Counted from the first letter of the stretch, positions 1-12,405 are shown. The stretch: 64,000 nucleotides of DNA from Paratinospora sagittata (GCA_035771175.1 CM069598.1:79501-143500); one strand, 5' to 3'. The notes: generated by a model from the letters alone, not told the origin. Program-made: numbers and translations.

Positions 1-689
1 TACATAAATATATGTATTGAAACTTGTACATAAACATGTTATATACATATAGGTCTTTAAATAAGCATGTGTATATACATGCATCGGGAAGGTGGGTTGG
101 GTTTTGGGTTTAGATATCTAAAACCGAAAATCCACCCGACATTTCGGGTGACGCTTAGCAATCACCTGATGGACCCCAGGGTAAGGTAAAAGCCTGCCCG
201 AACCCGATCAGGTCGGGTGGATGTTCTGCTAATTGGGTTTAGGTTTTAGCCGTAGTTATAGTGGTTGCTAACAGGGTATCAAAGCTTTGATATTTTGGAG
301 GTCTTATGTTCAAAATTGTAAGGGTTTCCTTGCTTCTCTCATTTAAGAACCTCTATTTCTTCCCTATTGTTAAATTGGGTTCATGTGCTATCACACGTGA
401 AAGAGAGCATTAACTTCTATAATGTGCTTGGTATACACAATTATGACTCCACATATCAGCTATAACTTTTGTGGCAAGTGGTTTGTAACATATGTGATCT
501 TGCAGGTTTTGGCAGATACATCATCATCCGCTTCATACTTTGCTTGATCTTGATCAGGAAAATACAATAGGATTTAAGGAGTGAGGCAAAACACTGGAAT
601 GCGTTTTATTTGCAATTCACTTATCTGTGCTATCAGCTTATTGACATTGTGTAATTAAAGAAACTAGACTTTTTTATTTTCTTCTTTAA
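1..689. other. 3' flank of the MYB gene, no gene seen
   Basis: I see no coding region here. Positions 95-260 are rich in short TCGGGT/ACCCGA motifs in both orientations, a look often given by small inverted-repeat transposons, but I could not find paired ends. The remainder is the AT-rich downstream flank of the minus-strand MYB gene and probably holds its 3' UTR. Confidence 0.4.
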
Positions 690-2007
690 TTAAACAATGC
701 GATTCATGAGATCTCCTGGTAAATCCCACAAGATGCAATCGGCATTGATTGGACCAGATCCTTTTCTGATGGCTTTCCCATCCCCAGCTTCTTCACCATA
801 ATCATCCTCACCTTGGCCATGCAGACTTCCCTGTTGATCAACACCAGTGCATGTGCTTCCTGTGCACATGCTCTGGTTCCAATTAGGAGAGCCATCTCCT
901 TCATTGCTGCAAGACGATAGGTTGTACTGAAATCCAGGGACTGTTAGTGGGTGTGTGTGGTAGGCCCCTGCAAATGTGTCAGCTGAGGTGTCTCCAGTGG
1001 GAACCATACTCCAATTAGGCCTTGAGAGCGTATTAGGTTCTTGCATGGCTCTTGAGACTCTAAGTTTAATCTTTTGTACAGTGTCTTCCTCGTCGATATT
1101 AATAGACTTGCCAGAAATGTGGTTGGAGGTGGTCGTCCTGACAGGAAGGCGGGTGGCTATATCCTGCGTGGGTGCTCCTGCTCCACTAGAATGTTCGAGT
1201 TGGAAGTTAATGCGCCTCTTGGTGAGCAGGTGAAGCATCTCATCTTTGAAGCAGCCAAGGGCGGCTTCAGTGAGATGGGCCACCTGTGGCGGGGCCAGGG
1301 TGGTAGCTATTTCAGCCATCAGGTGGGAGATGGGCTTGTGGGTAACGGGATCAATTCCCATGCCTGATAGCTTCTTCTTCAGCTTGGTGTTCCAGTGGTT
1401 CTTGACATCGTTGTCAGTGCGGCCGGGCAGTTGAGCGGCAATCAGCGACCACCTGTTTGTTGGTTGAAAGGTTAATAAAGGGAATTTCTGCAAAATAATT
1501 TTTATTAAAAAAAAAAAGGTATAATTGGTGTGGCTTTTGTTCCGTTGTTAAAACTAGTAGGTCGGTCCGTCTGTTGCTCTCAATGATTCAGTAACCAAAA
1601 TCCAATAGATTACAAGCCTTGTATATGCATCAATTCACAGACTGTTTACCGGTTTCCCACAACTGAGTGAAGTTTTACAATGGTTTGCTCTTCTGACTCT
1701 GAGAACTCGCCATGCTTGAGGTCCGGACGGAGATAGTTTGTCCACCTTAGGCGACAGCTCTTGCCACATCTTTGCAACCCTACCAGATAAACATAAACAG
1801 AACATAAACATTATATAAGGTGTATCGTTGTTATTATTGTTGCCAAGTAGTTAGCAAGTAGCTGAAGAGCAGACCAGCATTTTTGGGGATAAGGCGCCAG
1901 TTACGTGTGCCGTGCTGGGCGATGTAAGAGGAGAGCTTGTTGTCTTCTTCAGGGGTCCACTGCCCCCTCTTCACGTTGTCCTTCTCACAGCATGGAACCC
2001 GGCCCAT
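690..2007 (-). CDS. MYB80: R2R3-MYB transcription factor, MYB80/MS188-like
   Basis: Three exons join in frame: 2007-1875, 1779-1650 and 1452-690, giving 341 residues; the exon sizes 133, 130 and 763 bp are typical of R2R3-MYB genes. The protein opens [21 protein letters not shown]2 and R3 repeats with regular tryptophans occupy about residues 10-116 (R3 ends near [16 protein letters not shown]). A conserved [11 protein letters not shown] follows, then a segment on [20 protein letters not shown] and an acidic-aromatic tail, [15 protein letters not shown]. This combination, above all the last two blocks, is what I know from MYB80 (MS188, formerly MYB103) rather than from TDF1/MYB35. That factor acts in the tapetum nucleus to control sporopollenin and callose-dissolution genes; loss gives male sterility. 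The introns are short (95 and 197 bp), no frame break is seen and the start is the only fitting ATG. Function is inferred from family. Confidence 0.93.
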
Positions 2008-2330
2008 AGTCAAAATTTTCAGGCTGTGTTTTTATTTTTTGTTTAATTTTGTTTTTTTTTTTTTCCTTTTACTTTAGACTTGGTGATGAACTGCAACAAA
2101 TAAAGAGGCGAAGAAAAAGGCAAATGTGATGGGGCGATGGAAAGAAAAAATTCTCTACTTGTTCATCGCTGGTTTTCCAAGTAGCTTACTCTTTTTTTCT
2201 ATTTCTTTTTTGAAATTTGATGACTGAGAAGAAGAAAATGGTTTTTATGGAGTAAACAAACCAAGTTCACGTGTGTGCATTGCATGCGTGAAGATTGAGG
2301 GCCATATAAGGCGCATGATTTGATTAAAGA
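2008..2330 (-). promoter_or_regulatory. MYB80 upstream region with E-box and CArG-like site
   Basis: About 260 bp upstream of the MYB start lies CACGTG (2268-2273), a perfect E-box/G-box. About 300 bp upstream is CCATATAAGG (2302-2311), which fits the CArG consensus CC(A/T)6GG and could also serve as a TATA element. MYB80 is known to act downstream of bHLH regulators in the tapetum, so the E-box is a plausible binding site; use of either site here is inference. Confidence 0.35.
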
Positions 2331-3162
2331 ATTCAACGCCCGTCGGGCGCGTGAATGACGGGCCGGTAGCTCACCCTCAAGACGCCCGGTCAACTCTGCT
2401 TCTCTCTCTTTCTCTCGGGTTGACTACTAGAGAGTTATACGGGAGTTGGCTAGCCTTATCATCTTGTCTTTCTTTTCTTTTTTATTTTTTATTTTTGGGG
2501 AAAAGAGGCCATTCTAGACAATTTAATTAGGTTGGGTAGCCCTTGCTTGATCACACAAAATTAGGAGTTTCAGCGCTGATGAGATCGCTAAAACTAAGAT
2601 TGTTGCACGTGTGAGCGATGCATCACAAGAGAAAATACAATAAGCATGGTGTGGGGAGGGAAAATCAACACTGTTTACATGCTTCGCTGGACCACAATCT
2701 TTTATGGTTATGATGTCACAGTAACATATAATTAGGAATCGCAAGGACTGGTGTGATAGTTTGGAGCAGTGCTGGAGCCCCACTAGGCTCCAACGCAAAC
2801 GTCCAATGGTAGCATCTAGACCCGTTGGACAACAGGGGAGCCGTGCAATCGGACCCTGTATGTTGGCCCCTGCGTGGGTGCCCACCGTAAAGCATTTTCC
2901 AATAATTTGTGGAGTTGAGAGCCGCAAAAGAGTTAATTAATTAAGATTAATGTCTTTTTTCCACCTTCCAAAGTTTTGGCAGAGGCCCCTCAAGGATTTG
3001 CAACCGTGATATGTTCTCAAAATAGGTTTCAATAGCTCATGGTTACTTAACTCAATTAAGTCTTTTTTTAATTATATAAGGTTAGCTATATGAATTTGCG
3101 TCATTCACTCAACTCTATCAAGAGCTAAATAGACAATTAAATTGCTAGTAGTTATATTTTTC
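2331..3162. other. intergenic, no gene recognised
   Basis: A 134-codon open frame on the minus strand (2523-2927) has no recognisable domain or plant-like composition, so I do not call it. Pyrimidine-rich and poly-T stretches lie at 2398-2500. Confidence 0.4.
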
Positions 3163-4268
3163 TTAAATACTTTTGTCCACGTTATTAGACATTTTTTTAC
3201 CTCCTCTATCATTACCATGAATTACTAATAACTCACTCTTTCTAATTAGGACATTTAAAGATTTTCGTTGTATATATCCAAACCACCTTAAATAGTTTTC
3301 TCTCATTTTATTTTCTATTGGCACTATTCCTACTATTTCATGGATGTGATCATTTGACATATTCATCTTAAAATTTACATTTTTATTACATTTAGTTTGT
3401 TCCCTTGTTATTTTTTCACTGCCCAACATTCTATTATTTATAACATAGTAGGCCTAATATCTATTTTATAAAATTTTCTTTTCAACTTCAATAGAATGGG
3501 CTGATCATATAATACATGTACCAAAAGCATTCTTCTACCTACCCCATCTTGTTTTAACACTATAATTTACATGCTCCCACAGTTTTGCCTTCTTTATAAA
3601 TAATAGATCCAAATATCTAAATTTTCACTTTTTGATAACTATTGGTTTTTAATCTTTACATTGTTTTCATTTATGCTACTACTTCCATTAAAATTACAAG
3701 TAATGTATTCAAATTTGGGCTTACTAATTATGAACCATTTAAATTCTAGAGCCTCTATCCAAACCTCTAGCTCAAAGTTTACTACAAATTTAATTTCATC
3801 ACTCAATACTGTATCAACTACAAATAACACAGGCCATTGAATATCTTCTTAAATATGCTTAGTCAATTGATTCATAACCAACACAAAAAAGATAAGGGCT
3901 TAAATTAGTCCTTGGTGTAAATCTACGGTAGTAAAAAATTCACTATCTAGTTTTTCCTATTATTGTTTGACAATAGTTATTGCTCTATCATACATATCTT
4001 TTACCAAATTTTTGCACCCATTGGAGACACTTTTTCTCTAAAACCATTATATTATGTCTCTAGGTACTAAATCAATAAATACTGTATGAATATCTTTCTT
4101 TTTTTCCCTATACATCTCCATTAATCTCTTTAATAAACAAATAGCTTTCATGGTCAATCTCCCAAGTATAAATCCAAATATATTGTTTGAGACCAACGTT
4201 TCAACCCTAACTCGATTTTCTATTATTATCCTCCACAATTTCATTGTATGACTCATCAATTTAATCAT
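3163..4268 (-). mobile_element. RTE-type LINE remnant (reverse transcriptase and 3' tail)
   Basis: Read on the minus strand, broken frames follow the order of an RTE-clade non-LTR reverse transcriptase. First comes a finger/palm start at 4268-4047 (HTMKLWRIIIENRVR, NNIFGFILGR, MEMYREKKKDIHTVFIDL). Then a short LHQG motif lies near 3920, and a decayed YADD-type box reads LFVVDTVL near 3830. The usual RTE tail on NKMRENYLRWFGYIQRK follows at 3429-3163. Many stops and frameshifts separate the pieces, so it cannot be active. The family call rests on remembered motif order. Confidence 0.8.
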
Positions 4269-4289
4269 GCTATAAGGTTTTTTTTATTT

Positions 4290-4655
4290 TACTATATATA
4301 TATATAAAACCAATATAAAGCTATAATGGCAATATTTTTATATATTATCTGATTTATTTATACAGTCAAAACTCTTTAATTTACCATGTGCTACTTTTGT
4401 CATAAATTTCAAAATTACCCACTACTTTTTATATAAAACTGTCAAATAAATTTATATATAAAAAATACATTTATGGGTAATTTGGTAATAAAATACTAAA
4501 ACATTTTTTTTTTGTAATATTAGTAAATATAAGACTTATTTGAAGAACGATTCTTTTCTGTCATTTTCAGTTCTTTTCTTTTTATTGATAACTTTTAGCC
4601 CCTTTTTTTTTTCGGCCTCATTTTATTCGCTGCAACGCAGGTGCCCGTGGACTAG
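4290..4655 (+). mobile_element. possible non-autonomous Helitron
   Basis: The right end has the Helitron layout: a small hairpin (CTGC-AAC-GCAG, 4630-4640), a spacer of about 11 bases, then CTAG followed by T (4652-4656). The left end is AT-rich (CTATATATAT-AAAACC near 4285-4310), as in many plant Helitrons, but the expected 5' TC is not clear. No coding capacity. Confidence 0.4.
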
Positions 4656-5405
4656 TATTCTTAATGAGACTCAAAAAAGATTTAAAAAGAACATATAGCA
4701 TATATCTACCAATCCTTTCAAATCAAAAATCAAAAAAATTACGTAAGAATATTCTATACATATGGTAGGTTAGGATGAATTTAAAACTAACATTAATGTA
4801 AATTATATTTCTAATTTAACACAAAGTTCTTTAAATTAAAATTATATAAGAATGTTACCTGATTAATAAAACTAGGAAGAGATCTTAATGCTCCCTCAAG
4901 TACATTAATTATCATGCTTATATTCTATTTCATTGAATTATAGGTATCCTTTTTTCCGATAGGTCTTCGGGCTTAAGAGGTACTACCAATAATAGTAACA
5001 GTAGCTGTAGCGGTAGCAGACTCAGTAATTGATCGACTTATCTACACTAATTGTCAACTTATAATTTATCTACATCCATAAAGAAGTCTCCTTCCTACAT
5101 GTCTACAGATCTACAATGAAAAAAACTACAGTTATTTAATGTGCCTTCGGACTACTGACCAACTCGGAGGTCACCGAGAAGAAAGGCATCAAGCCCTAGA
5201 ATGCCTTGGGGGTACCAAGCTCTAGTTAGGTACCCATCGAGAAGATGGCCTAGCCAAAAATGCCTTGGGAGGTGATGTTGGACCAAATTCCCAACATACC
5301 GAGCAGGATGACACATCCTCTGTCATGACCAGGTCAACTAGCACATAAGGGCTCCAGATCAGTAGATCATGGCATCAGTTGGGCGAGCCCTAAGTACCAA
5401 CCTGA
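4656..5405. repeat. repeat-derived spacer related to 34.8-34.9 kb in inverted orientation
   Basis: No gene is seen. Positions about 5270-5402 match, in reverse complement, positions about 34800-34930 (blocks such as GACACATCCTCTGTCAT and GCACATAAGGGCTCCAGATC). This marks a dispersed repeat, probably a piece of an LTR. The segment before it is AT-rich without recognisable content. Confidence 0.5.
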
Positions 5406-5985
5406 ATGTAATGACCCAAACTCTCACCTGATGTCATGATGATGCGTTGTCTGACTCTAAATGCTTGTGCAGATGATTTGATGTGTATTGTATATATGTA
5501 TTTTATTTATTTTTAGAAAGAATTATTAATACTATTATAATTAGTGGCTTGTAGAAGAAGTCATACCTAAGTAGCTTGTAGAGCAAGCTAATATTATAAT
5601 TGTAGCTTATGGGGAAAGCTACAAATAATTCTCTTATTTGATGCATTAATTATTTCCACCTTTCCAACCTTAAGATTTGGTCCAATATTATAGGTCCAAT
5701 ATATATAGTTTTATTTTAAGTGGTTGGTGGAGAGCTGGTGGGTGAAATTAATGTGTGAATATTTTATTTGAATACATGGTGTGAGATTAATGTATAATAA
5801 AAAGTTTTATTTAAATATGGAGTAGTTGTGAGAGGTGTTAAATTAGGTAACTTGTACTACAAGCCTCTCATATACCCACCTCCCATATCTCTCTCTCTCT
5901 CCAACGTTTTTTTAGCAAAAAAAAAAAAAAAAGAGAAATGAGAAGGGGAAGAAGGGAAAAGAAGAAAAGAGGAATGAGAGCCAGG
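5406..5985 (+). mobile_element. gypsy-type LTR fragment, left part
   Basis: Begins TGTAATGACCCA, close to the start of the LTR piece at 18913 (TGTAACGACCCA), and has similar following sequence. It is cut at 5985/5990 by the copia element; the continuation lies from 12570. The Ty3/gypsy assignment rests on the TGTAACGACCC-type terminus common in plant gypsy LTRs; no gypsy coding sequence is seen. Confidence 0.5.
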
Positions 5986-5990
5986 GTTTG

Positions 5991-6100
5991 TGTCAAGTTC
6001 TCTTTATTACGATATTATCCTTACTTTAGCTTTTGTAATATATATATATATTTGATGGTTGTGAATGGAAAAAAGGAAGAGGGGAAAAGAGAACTTGACA
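5991..6100 (+). repeat. copia 5' LTR
   Basis: Ends AAGAGAACTTGACA at 6100, directly before the primer-binding site. The first 14 bases, TGTCAAGTTCTCTT (5991-6004), are the exact reverse complement of that end and are absent from the 3' LTR, whose homology starts at TATTACG (6005 here). The target duplication GTTTG abuts 5991, so these bases belong to the element. Confidence 0.88.
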
Positions 6101-6112
6101 TGGTATCAGAGC
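6101..6112 (+). other. copia primer-binding site (initiator Met tRNA)
   Basis: TGGTATCAGAGC follows the 5' LTR directly and is the standard plant copia site complementary to the 3' end of initiator methionine tRNA. Confidence 0.92.
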
Positions 6113-6526
6113 ACTTGGTGGTAGTTAAGAAGAGATGAAGCTCGGCGGTTCTTGAATCTGGCAGTGGCCGATGAGAACGCGAAGTCCGACGGAGCGAAGA
6201 TCGTTCCAGAGTTGTTCCATCCGCCGACGAGATTGCCGGCGTCGGCGAGAGCAGCGTCCATTGCAGCGGCGAAGAGAGAGTAGCCCCTGCTTCGGAGGTA
6301 TTCGGGAGCGGACTCGTGAGAGGTATCAAGGGAAGTGAATCTGTGGACTCTGCTCTTAAGCGGTTGAAGACGGTGAACATCGTTTGTGAACAGTGTTTGT
6401 GAACAATGATTTCGTCGCCGTGAACAGTAACCGTCAACCGTGATTTCGGTTGGTTTATCGTCATCGTCGTGATTCCGTTTGGTTCGCGAGCCATTTGGAT
6501 TAGTACTTTAACCTCCACGTGAGATC

Positions 6527-7504
6527 ATGGCTGGCGGAGAGGGTGACAAAAGGGTGGATATGACGTATCATCTTGGATCGAGTGACGGTCCGGGAAACAT
6601 CATTACCCCGATTCAATTACGTGGTGAGAACTACGATGAATGGGCGAGGGCAATTCGAACCTCGCTTAAGGCAAAGAGGAAATTTGGCTTTGTGGACGGG
6701 AAGGTTCCGAAGCCAACAACAGAGGGGAAACTTGAAGATTGGGTAGTTGTGCATTCGATGTTGGTGTCATGGCTGACCAATACCATTGAGCCGTCCGTTC
6801 GGTCGACACTTGGAGAATATGATGATGCACAACTCCTGTGGAACAATCTCAAAAATAGATTTTGTGTGGTAAGCGGTATTCGTATCTGTCAATTAAAAAC
6901 GTCCTTGGGAGAGTGCAAGCAAGGAAAAGCCGAGACTGTGGCAATTTATTTTGGTCGTTTATCAAAAATCTGGGACGAACTGATCACATATGTGAAAGTG
7001 TCGGTTTGTAAGTGTAGAGGTTGCACGTGTAGCATAGTCACGCAGGTAAAAAAACTGAGAGAAGATGACTATCTACATCACTTTCTTATCGGCCTCGATG
7101 GAGCATATGCTTCAATTCGAGCAAATCTGCTTGGACAAGAGCCATTGCCGACGCTTGATCGAGCATATCAACAAGTGATTCAAGCGGAACGACTGCGTGG
7201 CGGAGAGTTATCCAAGGATGGACGAGATAGTATCATGGCTTTCGCAATTCAGCCTGATACGCGTGGTAAGTCTCGTTTTGTGGATACTACTTACGAGATT
7301 TGCAATCATTGTAATAGAGAAGGCCACGCAGAATCCTCTTGCTTTCAATTACACGGGTTCCCCGAATGGTGGGGGGACCGACTTCGCGGAGGAAATGGAC
7401 GGGGTCGTGGTGGAGGACATGGTGCACCGCCTGTCCGTGCACATAAAACTGGCGGGGCTGAAACTTCATCTGGGCAGCACGCAGGGGCTGGCGGGTGCAA
7501 CTGA
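6527..7504 (+). pseudogene. gag: copia gag (capsid plus zinc knuckle)
   Basis: An open frame of 325 residues. It opens with a copia gag N-terminus (PIQLRGENYDEWARAIRTSL at about residues 28-47) and contains the conserved LLWNNLKNRF. One CCHC zinc knuckle (CNHCNREGHAESSC, residues 259-272) precedes an RG-rich tail. Gag coats the genomic RNA in the particle. The frame closes early: the protease region continues in another frame, so at least one frameshift broke the original gag-pol polyprotein. Confidence 0.88.
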
Positions 7505-8857
7505 CGCTGCGGCTCTTGCAGGTGTTTCCGCAACGCAACTGCAGCAACTTCTTGCATTTTGGAACTTCGACAAAACAAAAGATCGACTACATGGTAAGAA
7601 CAGTCATTTTAGTTGGATTATCGATACAGGCGCGTCGAACCATGTAACATGCGACTTGTCTATTTTGAAGAATGTGAGAAAGGTGCAATACTGCCCGGTG
7701 GGTTTGCCGGATGGAAACAAACCAAGAGGGGAGTGTCGTGCTGTCAGGAGGATTGAAGCTTGACAATGTGCTTTATGTCCCACAATTGACATGCAATTTA
7801 ATTTCTGTTACTCAATTAATCGATGAATCAAACTGTGTTGTACAATTCACTAATAATATTTGTGTTATACAGGACCAACCGACGAGGAAGGTGATTGGAG
7901 CGGGTGAAAGATTGGATGGACTTTATTTTTTTCGTGGTGTTCCTCAAGTGAAGGTCTTGACAGTGGATGGTGATTCGTCGTTCGAGTTATGGCATCAACG
8001 AATGGGGCATCCGTCGGAGAAAATATTGAAGATGATTTCGGCTGTAAGTCATTCTTGTAGGACAAATAATAAAGCTTGTGATGTGTGTCCGCGTGCAAAG
8101 CAACCTAGATCTAGTTTTCCAATTAGTACGAATAAAGCTGGTAGGATTTTTGAACTTGTTCATTTGGATTTGTGGGGGCCTTACAAGGCTCGTTCTTTGT
8201 GTGGGGCTACCTATTTTTTGACAATAGTAGATGATTTTTCAAGAGGAGTTTGGGTCTATTTACTTTGCAATAAACTGAAAGTTGAATCTATGTTTCTTAA
8301 TTTTGTTGCTATGGTTGAACGTCAATTTGAACAAGTGATAAAACGTGTGAGAAGTGACAATGGGACCGAATTTAATTGTTTGCACGATTATTTTCAAAAT
8401 AATGGGATTATGTTTTAGACTTCTTGTGTTGGGACTCCTCAACAAAATGGGAGAGTTGAGAGAAAGCACCAACACATTTTAAATGTGGCTAAAGCGCTAA
8501 GATTTCAAGGGAACTTACCAATCAAATTTTGGGGTGAATGTGTGTTGGCAGCGTGTCACTTGATTAATAGGACACCCTCTACTTTACTTAAGACTAAATC
8601 ACCATATGAAATGTTGTTTGGGAAAGTGCCTTCTTATGATGCTATTCGTGTATTTGGTTGTCTTTGCTATGCTCATAATCAACGACAAAAGGTGATAACT
8701 TTGCAAATAGGAGCCGTAAATGTATCTTTGTTGGCTATTCTTTTGGGAAGAAAGGTTGGAAATTGTATGATTTAGAAACACATGAGTACTTTGTATCGAG
8801 GGATGTGAAGTTCTTTGAGAAAGAATTTCCTTTTGCGCCAAACCAACCAAGGAATGT
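7505..8857 (+). pseudogene. pol: copia protease and integrase, broken
   Basis: The aspartic protease motif DTGAS lies near 7623-7637. In a different frame, from about 7711, come the pre-integrase zinc region (WHQRMGHPSEK with CDVC) and the integrase core with LDLWGP, VRSDNGTEF and, after a stop, GRVERKH as the D,D,E triad. The stop (TAG, 8416-8418) sits where copia proteins carry glutamine, so CAG to TAG is likely. A further frameshift near 8690-8700 leads into the IN C-terminal region ([13 protein letters not shown]), which runs up to the inserted solo LTR. Confidence 0.85.
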
Positions 8858-10461
8858 TGTCACGACGCCCCTGACGTAGGCTGACGTCATGACCGGCACA
8901 ATGTACTATACACTGTACATCCCATATACAGTATATAATAAACTGTCAGCCTTCACGTAGTCTCCCAATATTTACAGAATTTTTTTTTCTAATATCTCAC
9001 AAATCAAATCTCATATAGATCTCTATAATCATTCCATTCATTCATACATCACATTTTCATTTCATCATCCAATATATTAAGCTATATATATATGCCCACA
9101 CATCTCATCTAGATGATAATACATATATCTATAATGTGTGATAAGTATACATATCAAAATAACAAAAACATAAGCTATTTACTCCAAGCTTACATACACA
9201 TACCAGACGAAGGCTTACGTGATTATCACTCACGGAGTTTCCTTTTCCCTTCGACTCAATACCTGAAATATTGGAGGAAATGGGGTGAGCAAACAACAGC
9301 TCAGTGAATATAGTTCTTGAGATGACAATTATATACATTTAGAGAAACATGACATTTAAAATCATTTCAAACACTTATTCAACACATGTATCATTCAACG
9401 AATATATTATAGATGTCAACAACATAAATTGCATGAGTTTTCAATAACACAATGCACAATCTCCCTCCTCCGCAAGGCAAGAGAGCGGGTCTAACTCTTG
9501 TATGGCCGTACAAGGTAGACACAACCTCTCATTACCCAATTCACAGTCATTTCAAGGGTCGCAACCCTTGTTAGGACAGACCTACTGACAATGAGGACTC
9601 GCAAAACCTCATCTGGGTCTAATTCCTAACGAAATGACAATGAGGAATCGCAAAACCTCATCATTACAAACTCCAATTGCTAAAATCAGTTTGCATGATC
9701 CATAAAACTCAATGCATTATATATAAATATAACATGCATACAATCAAACATTTTATATGCGTACAATGTCATACAAGAACCAAATCAAGGAAACTATACT
9801 CATAGTGGTTACACGGGGTTTCTAATCCAATATATCCTCTAAAATCGAGCACCATAAACGTCATTGCTTCCTCAAGAGCGTTTATCCATGTACTTAAGCT
9901 CTCAACTGAAATGAACCGGAGCTTATCATGAGAAGCACCATTTATCATATCTTTAGCTACTAAAAATATCAAAGCATAGCCAAATATCATGTTCTAACAT
10001 CCGGAATTCAGTTCTCTACAATTCACTGGTCACATCACTGTTCACTATTCACTTCTCACTGTTCACTGTTCACTGTTCACTTCTCCTTCTTCTCTGTCGT
10101 TCTTCCTTTTCTCTCTTTGCTTCTTCTCTTTTTTTTTCGTTGCATTCTAGCAACTTCTTTCTTTTTCTTTTTTTTTTGTCTTCTTTCCGAGTACTGTTCA
10201 CGGAAATATTTGGTGAACAGTACCCGCAGATGAACAGTGTTTTTTATTTTATTTATTTCTCCTCTTCTTCTTATATACACTCAATCCACATGAGACATAC
10301 ACGTGGTATACATCGATTTCTATTTTAAATCACATTCCGAACTCACTTTTGACATGTTCAAGTTCATTTGACACATGTACACATGAATTATACGTGTAGT
10401 ATACATCTCGATATACGCATACTTCAACGTATGTATTTAATTAAATTTACGGGGTGTTACA
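8858..10461 (+). mobile_element. solo LTR (gypsy-like) inserted in copia pol
   Basis: Starts TGTCACGACGCC, ends GGGGTGTTACA (TG...CA) and is flanked by the 5 bp duplication AATGT (8853-8857 and 10462-10466). Removing it restores continuity between the integrase C-terminus and the linker before reverse transcriptase. There is no internal region, so it is a recombined solo LTR of 1604 bp. A short TTCACTG-type minisatellite lies around 10020-10085. The same family left a fragment at 13240. Confidence 0.92.
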
Positions 10462-10466
10462 AATGT

Positions 10467-12398
10467 GGTGACTCCTATGCTGGCGAACAATGAGGATGGG
10501 GCATGGAGTGAGGATGAGGGTGCCGATGAGTGTGCTGCGTGCCTCGATGGGGGTCTGGTGCTGCGGTGCAGCCCGAGCAGCAGCCCGTACATGAGGATGT
10601 ACGTGATGAGGGGTTGGCGAATACGGTGGGGGAGCAAGGTGTGGAAGTTGACGGTGAGCTAGGGCGAGGAAAACGAGCCAAAACTCTTTCAACACGGTAT
10701 CGTGATTTTGTTACTCAGACTATACGGAAAATAAGTCAATCTGAGAATTCATCGGCTACTTCCTCTTCCTCAGGTACGCCCTATCCTATAACATATTTTG
10801 TGAATTGTGAACGTTTTCTTGTGAGACATAGGAATTTTCTTGCAGCTGTGCAAACGGGACATGAGCCAAAGCATTTTAAAGAAGCGATGAAAGACTCGGG
10901 ATGGCGAGATGTGATGGGTAAGGAGATACGAACCCTTGAAGACAATGAGACTTGGGTAATGGAGACTCTTCCACCCGGAAAGAAAGCACTAGGGAGCCAG
11001 TGGATATATAAAATTAAGTATAAGTCCGATGGCAGCATAGAGCGTCTCAAAGCAAGACTTGTGATCTATGGCAATCATCAAGTGGAAGGAATTGACTATA
11101 ACGAGACATTTGCTCCTGTGGCAAAAATGGTGACGGTTCGTATTTTTCTTGCAATTGCTGCTATTAAAAATTGGGAGGTACATCAAATGGATGTGCATAA
11201 TGCTTTCCTTCACGGTGACTTAAGTGAGGAGGTTTATATGAAGGTTCCTCCAGGTTTCAAAAATATAAATCCTAACATGGTTTGCAGGTTGAAAAAGTCG
11301 TTGTATGGTCTGAAACAAGTTCCCCGATGTTGGTTTGCAAAACTGTCAACAACATTGAAGAATTATGGTTTTGTGCAATCCTATTCAGATTATTCCTTAT
11401 TTGGGTTGTGCAAGGGAAGAACTCAGATCAACGTGTTAGTTTATGTTGATGACTTGATTATTGCAGGGAATGATAAGGTTGCATTGACAACTTTTAAAGA
11501 TTACCTTGGCAGATGCTTTTATATGAAGGATTTGAGAGTTTTGAAGTATTTCTTAGGGCTAGAGGTAGCCCGTAATCCAGAAGGAATTTTTCTTTGCCAA
11601 AGAAAATACACACTCGAGATAATTTCTGAAATGGGTTTATTGGGAGCAAAGCCTGCGGTATTTCCTATGGAACAAAATCACAATTTGGCCCTTGCTAAGG
11701 GCGAATTCCTTGCCGATCCGGCGCCGTATAGGCAACTTGTAGGGAGATTGATTTACTTGTCTGTGACGAGACCTGATCTTTCATATTCGGTTCATATTTT
11801 GTCCCAATTTATGCAACAACCTCGTGAGGATCATTGGGAGGCAGCTCTTAGGGTCGTGCGATATTTGAAGAAGAGTCCAGGGCAAGGGATTTTGCTTTGT
11901 GCTGATAGTAACCTATGTCTAGAAGGGTGGTGTGATTCGGATTGGGCTAGTTGCCCACTCACGCGGCGTTCCTTGACAGGATGGTTTGTGTTACTTGGTT
12001 GTTCTCCTGTGTCGTGGAAGACCAAGAAACAACAAACAGTGTCTAGATCGTCTGCGGAGGCTGAGTATAGATCAATGGCGGCAACAGTGTGTGAGTTAAA
12101 GTGGCTTCACCAACTTTTAAGCGACTTGGGTGTGCGACATCTGAAGGGTATGAAGTTATTTTGTGATAGTCAGTCGGCGTTGTACATTGCTCAAAATTCG
12201 GTTTTTCACGAAAGAACAAAGCATATAGAGGCTGACTGTCATTTTGTTCGAGATGCGGTGACTGACGGGATGATTTGTCCGTCATATATTTCCACTAGTG
12301 TTCAATTGGCCGACATCTTTACAAAAGCATTGGGGAAAACGAAATTTGAGTTTCTCCTCTGCAAGTTGGGCGTTCGAGATCTTCACGCTCCAACTTGA
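10467..12398 (+). pseudogene. pol: copia reverse transcriptase and RNase H
   Basis: A frame open from 10530 to the stop at 12396-12398 encodes the copia RT (RVT_2) and RNase H. Motifs in order: WVMETLPPGKKALGSQWIYK, KARLVIYGNHQ, FAPVAKMVTVR, HQMDVHNAFLHGDL, SLYGLKQ and the catalytic YVDD (about 11442-11453). The RNase H part has EGWCDSDWASCPLTRRS, TVSRSSAEAEYRSM and HIEADCHFVRD. Its length and intactness suggest this half decayed less than the integrase half. The 10467-10529 part joins in another frame. Activity is unlikely given the upstream breaks. Confidence 0.92.
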
Positions 12399-12405
12399 GG
12401 GGGGG
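12394..12405 (+). other. copia polypurine tract
   Basis: The run TTGAGGGGGGG directly precedes the 3' LTR and overlaps the RNase H stop, the normal place for plus-strand priming. Confidence 0.85.

Noticed and set aside
2523..2927. 134-codon minus-strand frame
   Set aside because: No domain, no plant-gene composition, and it lies in a gene-poor spacer; likely chance.
6021..6518. 165-codon minus-strand frame over the copia leader
   Set aside because: Lies opposite the copia 5' LTR and leader; shadow frame.
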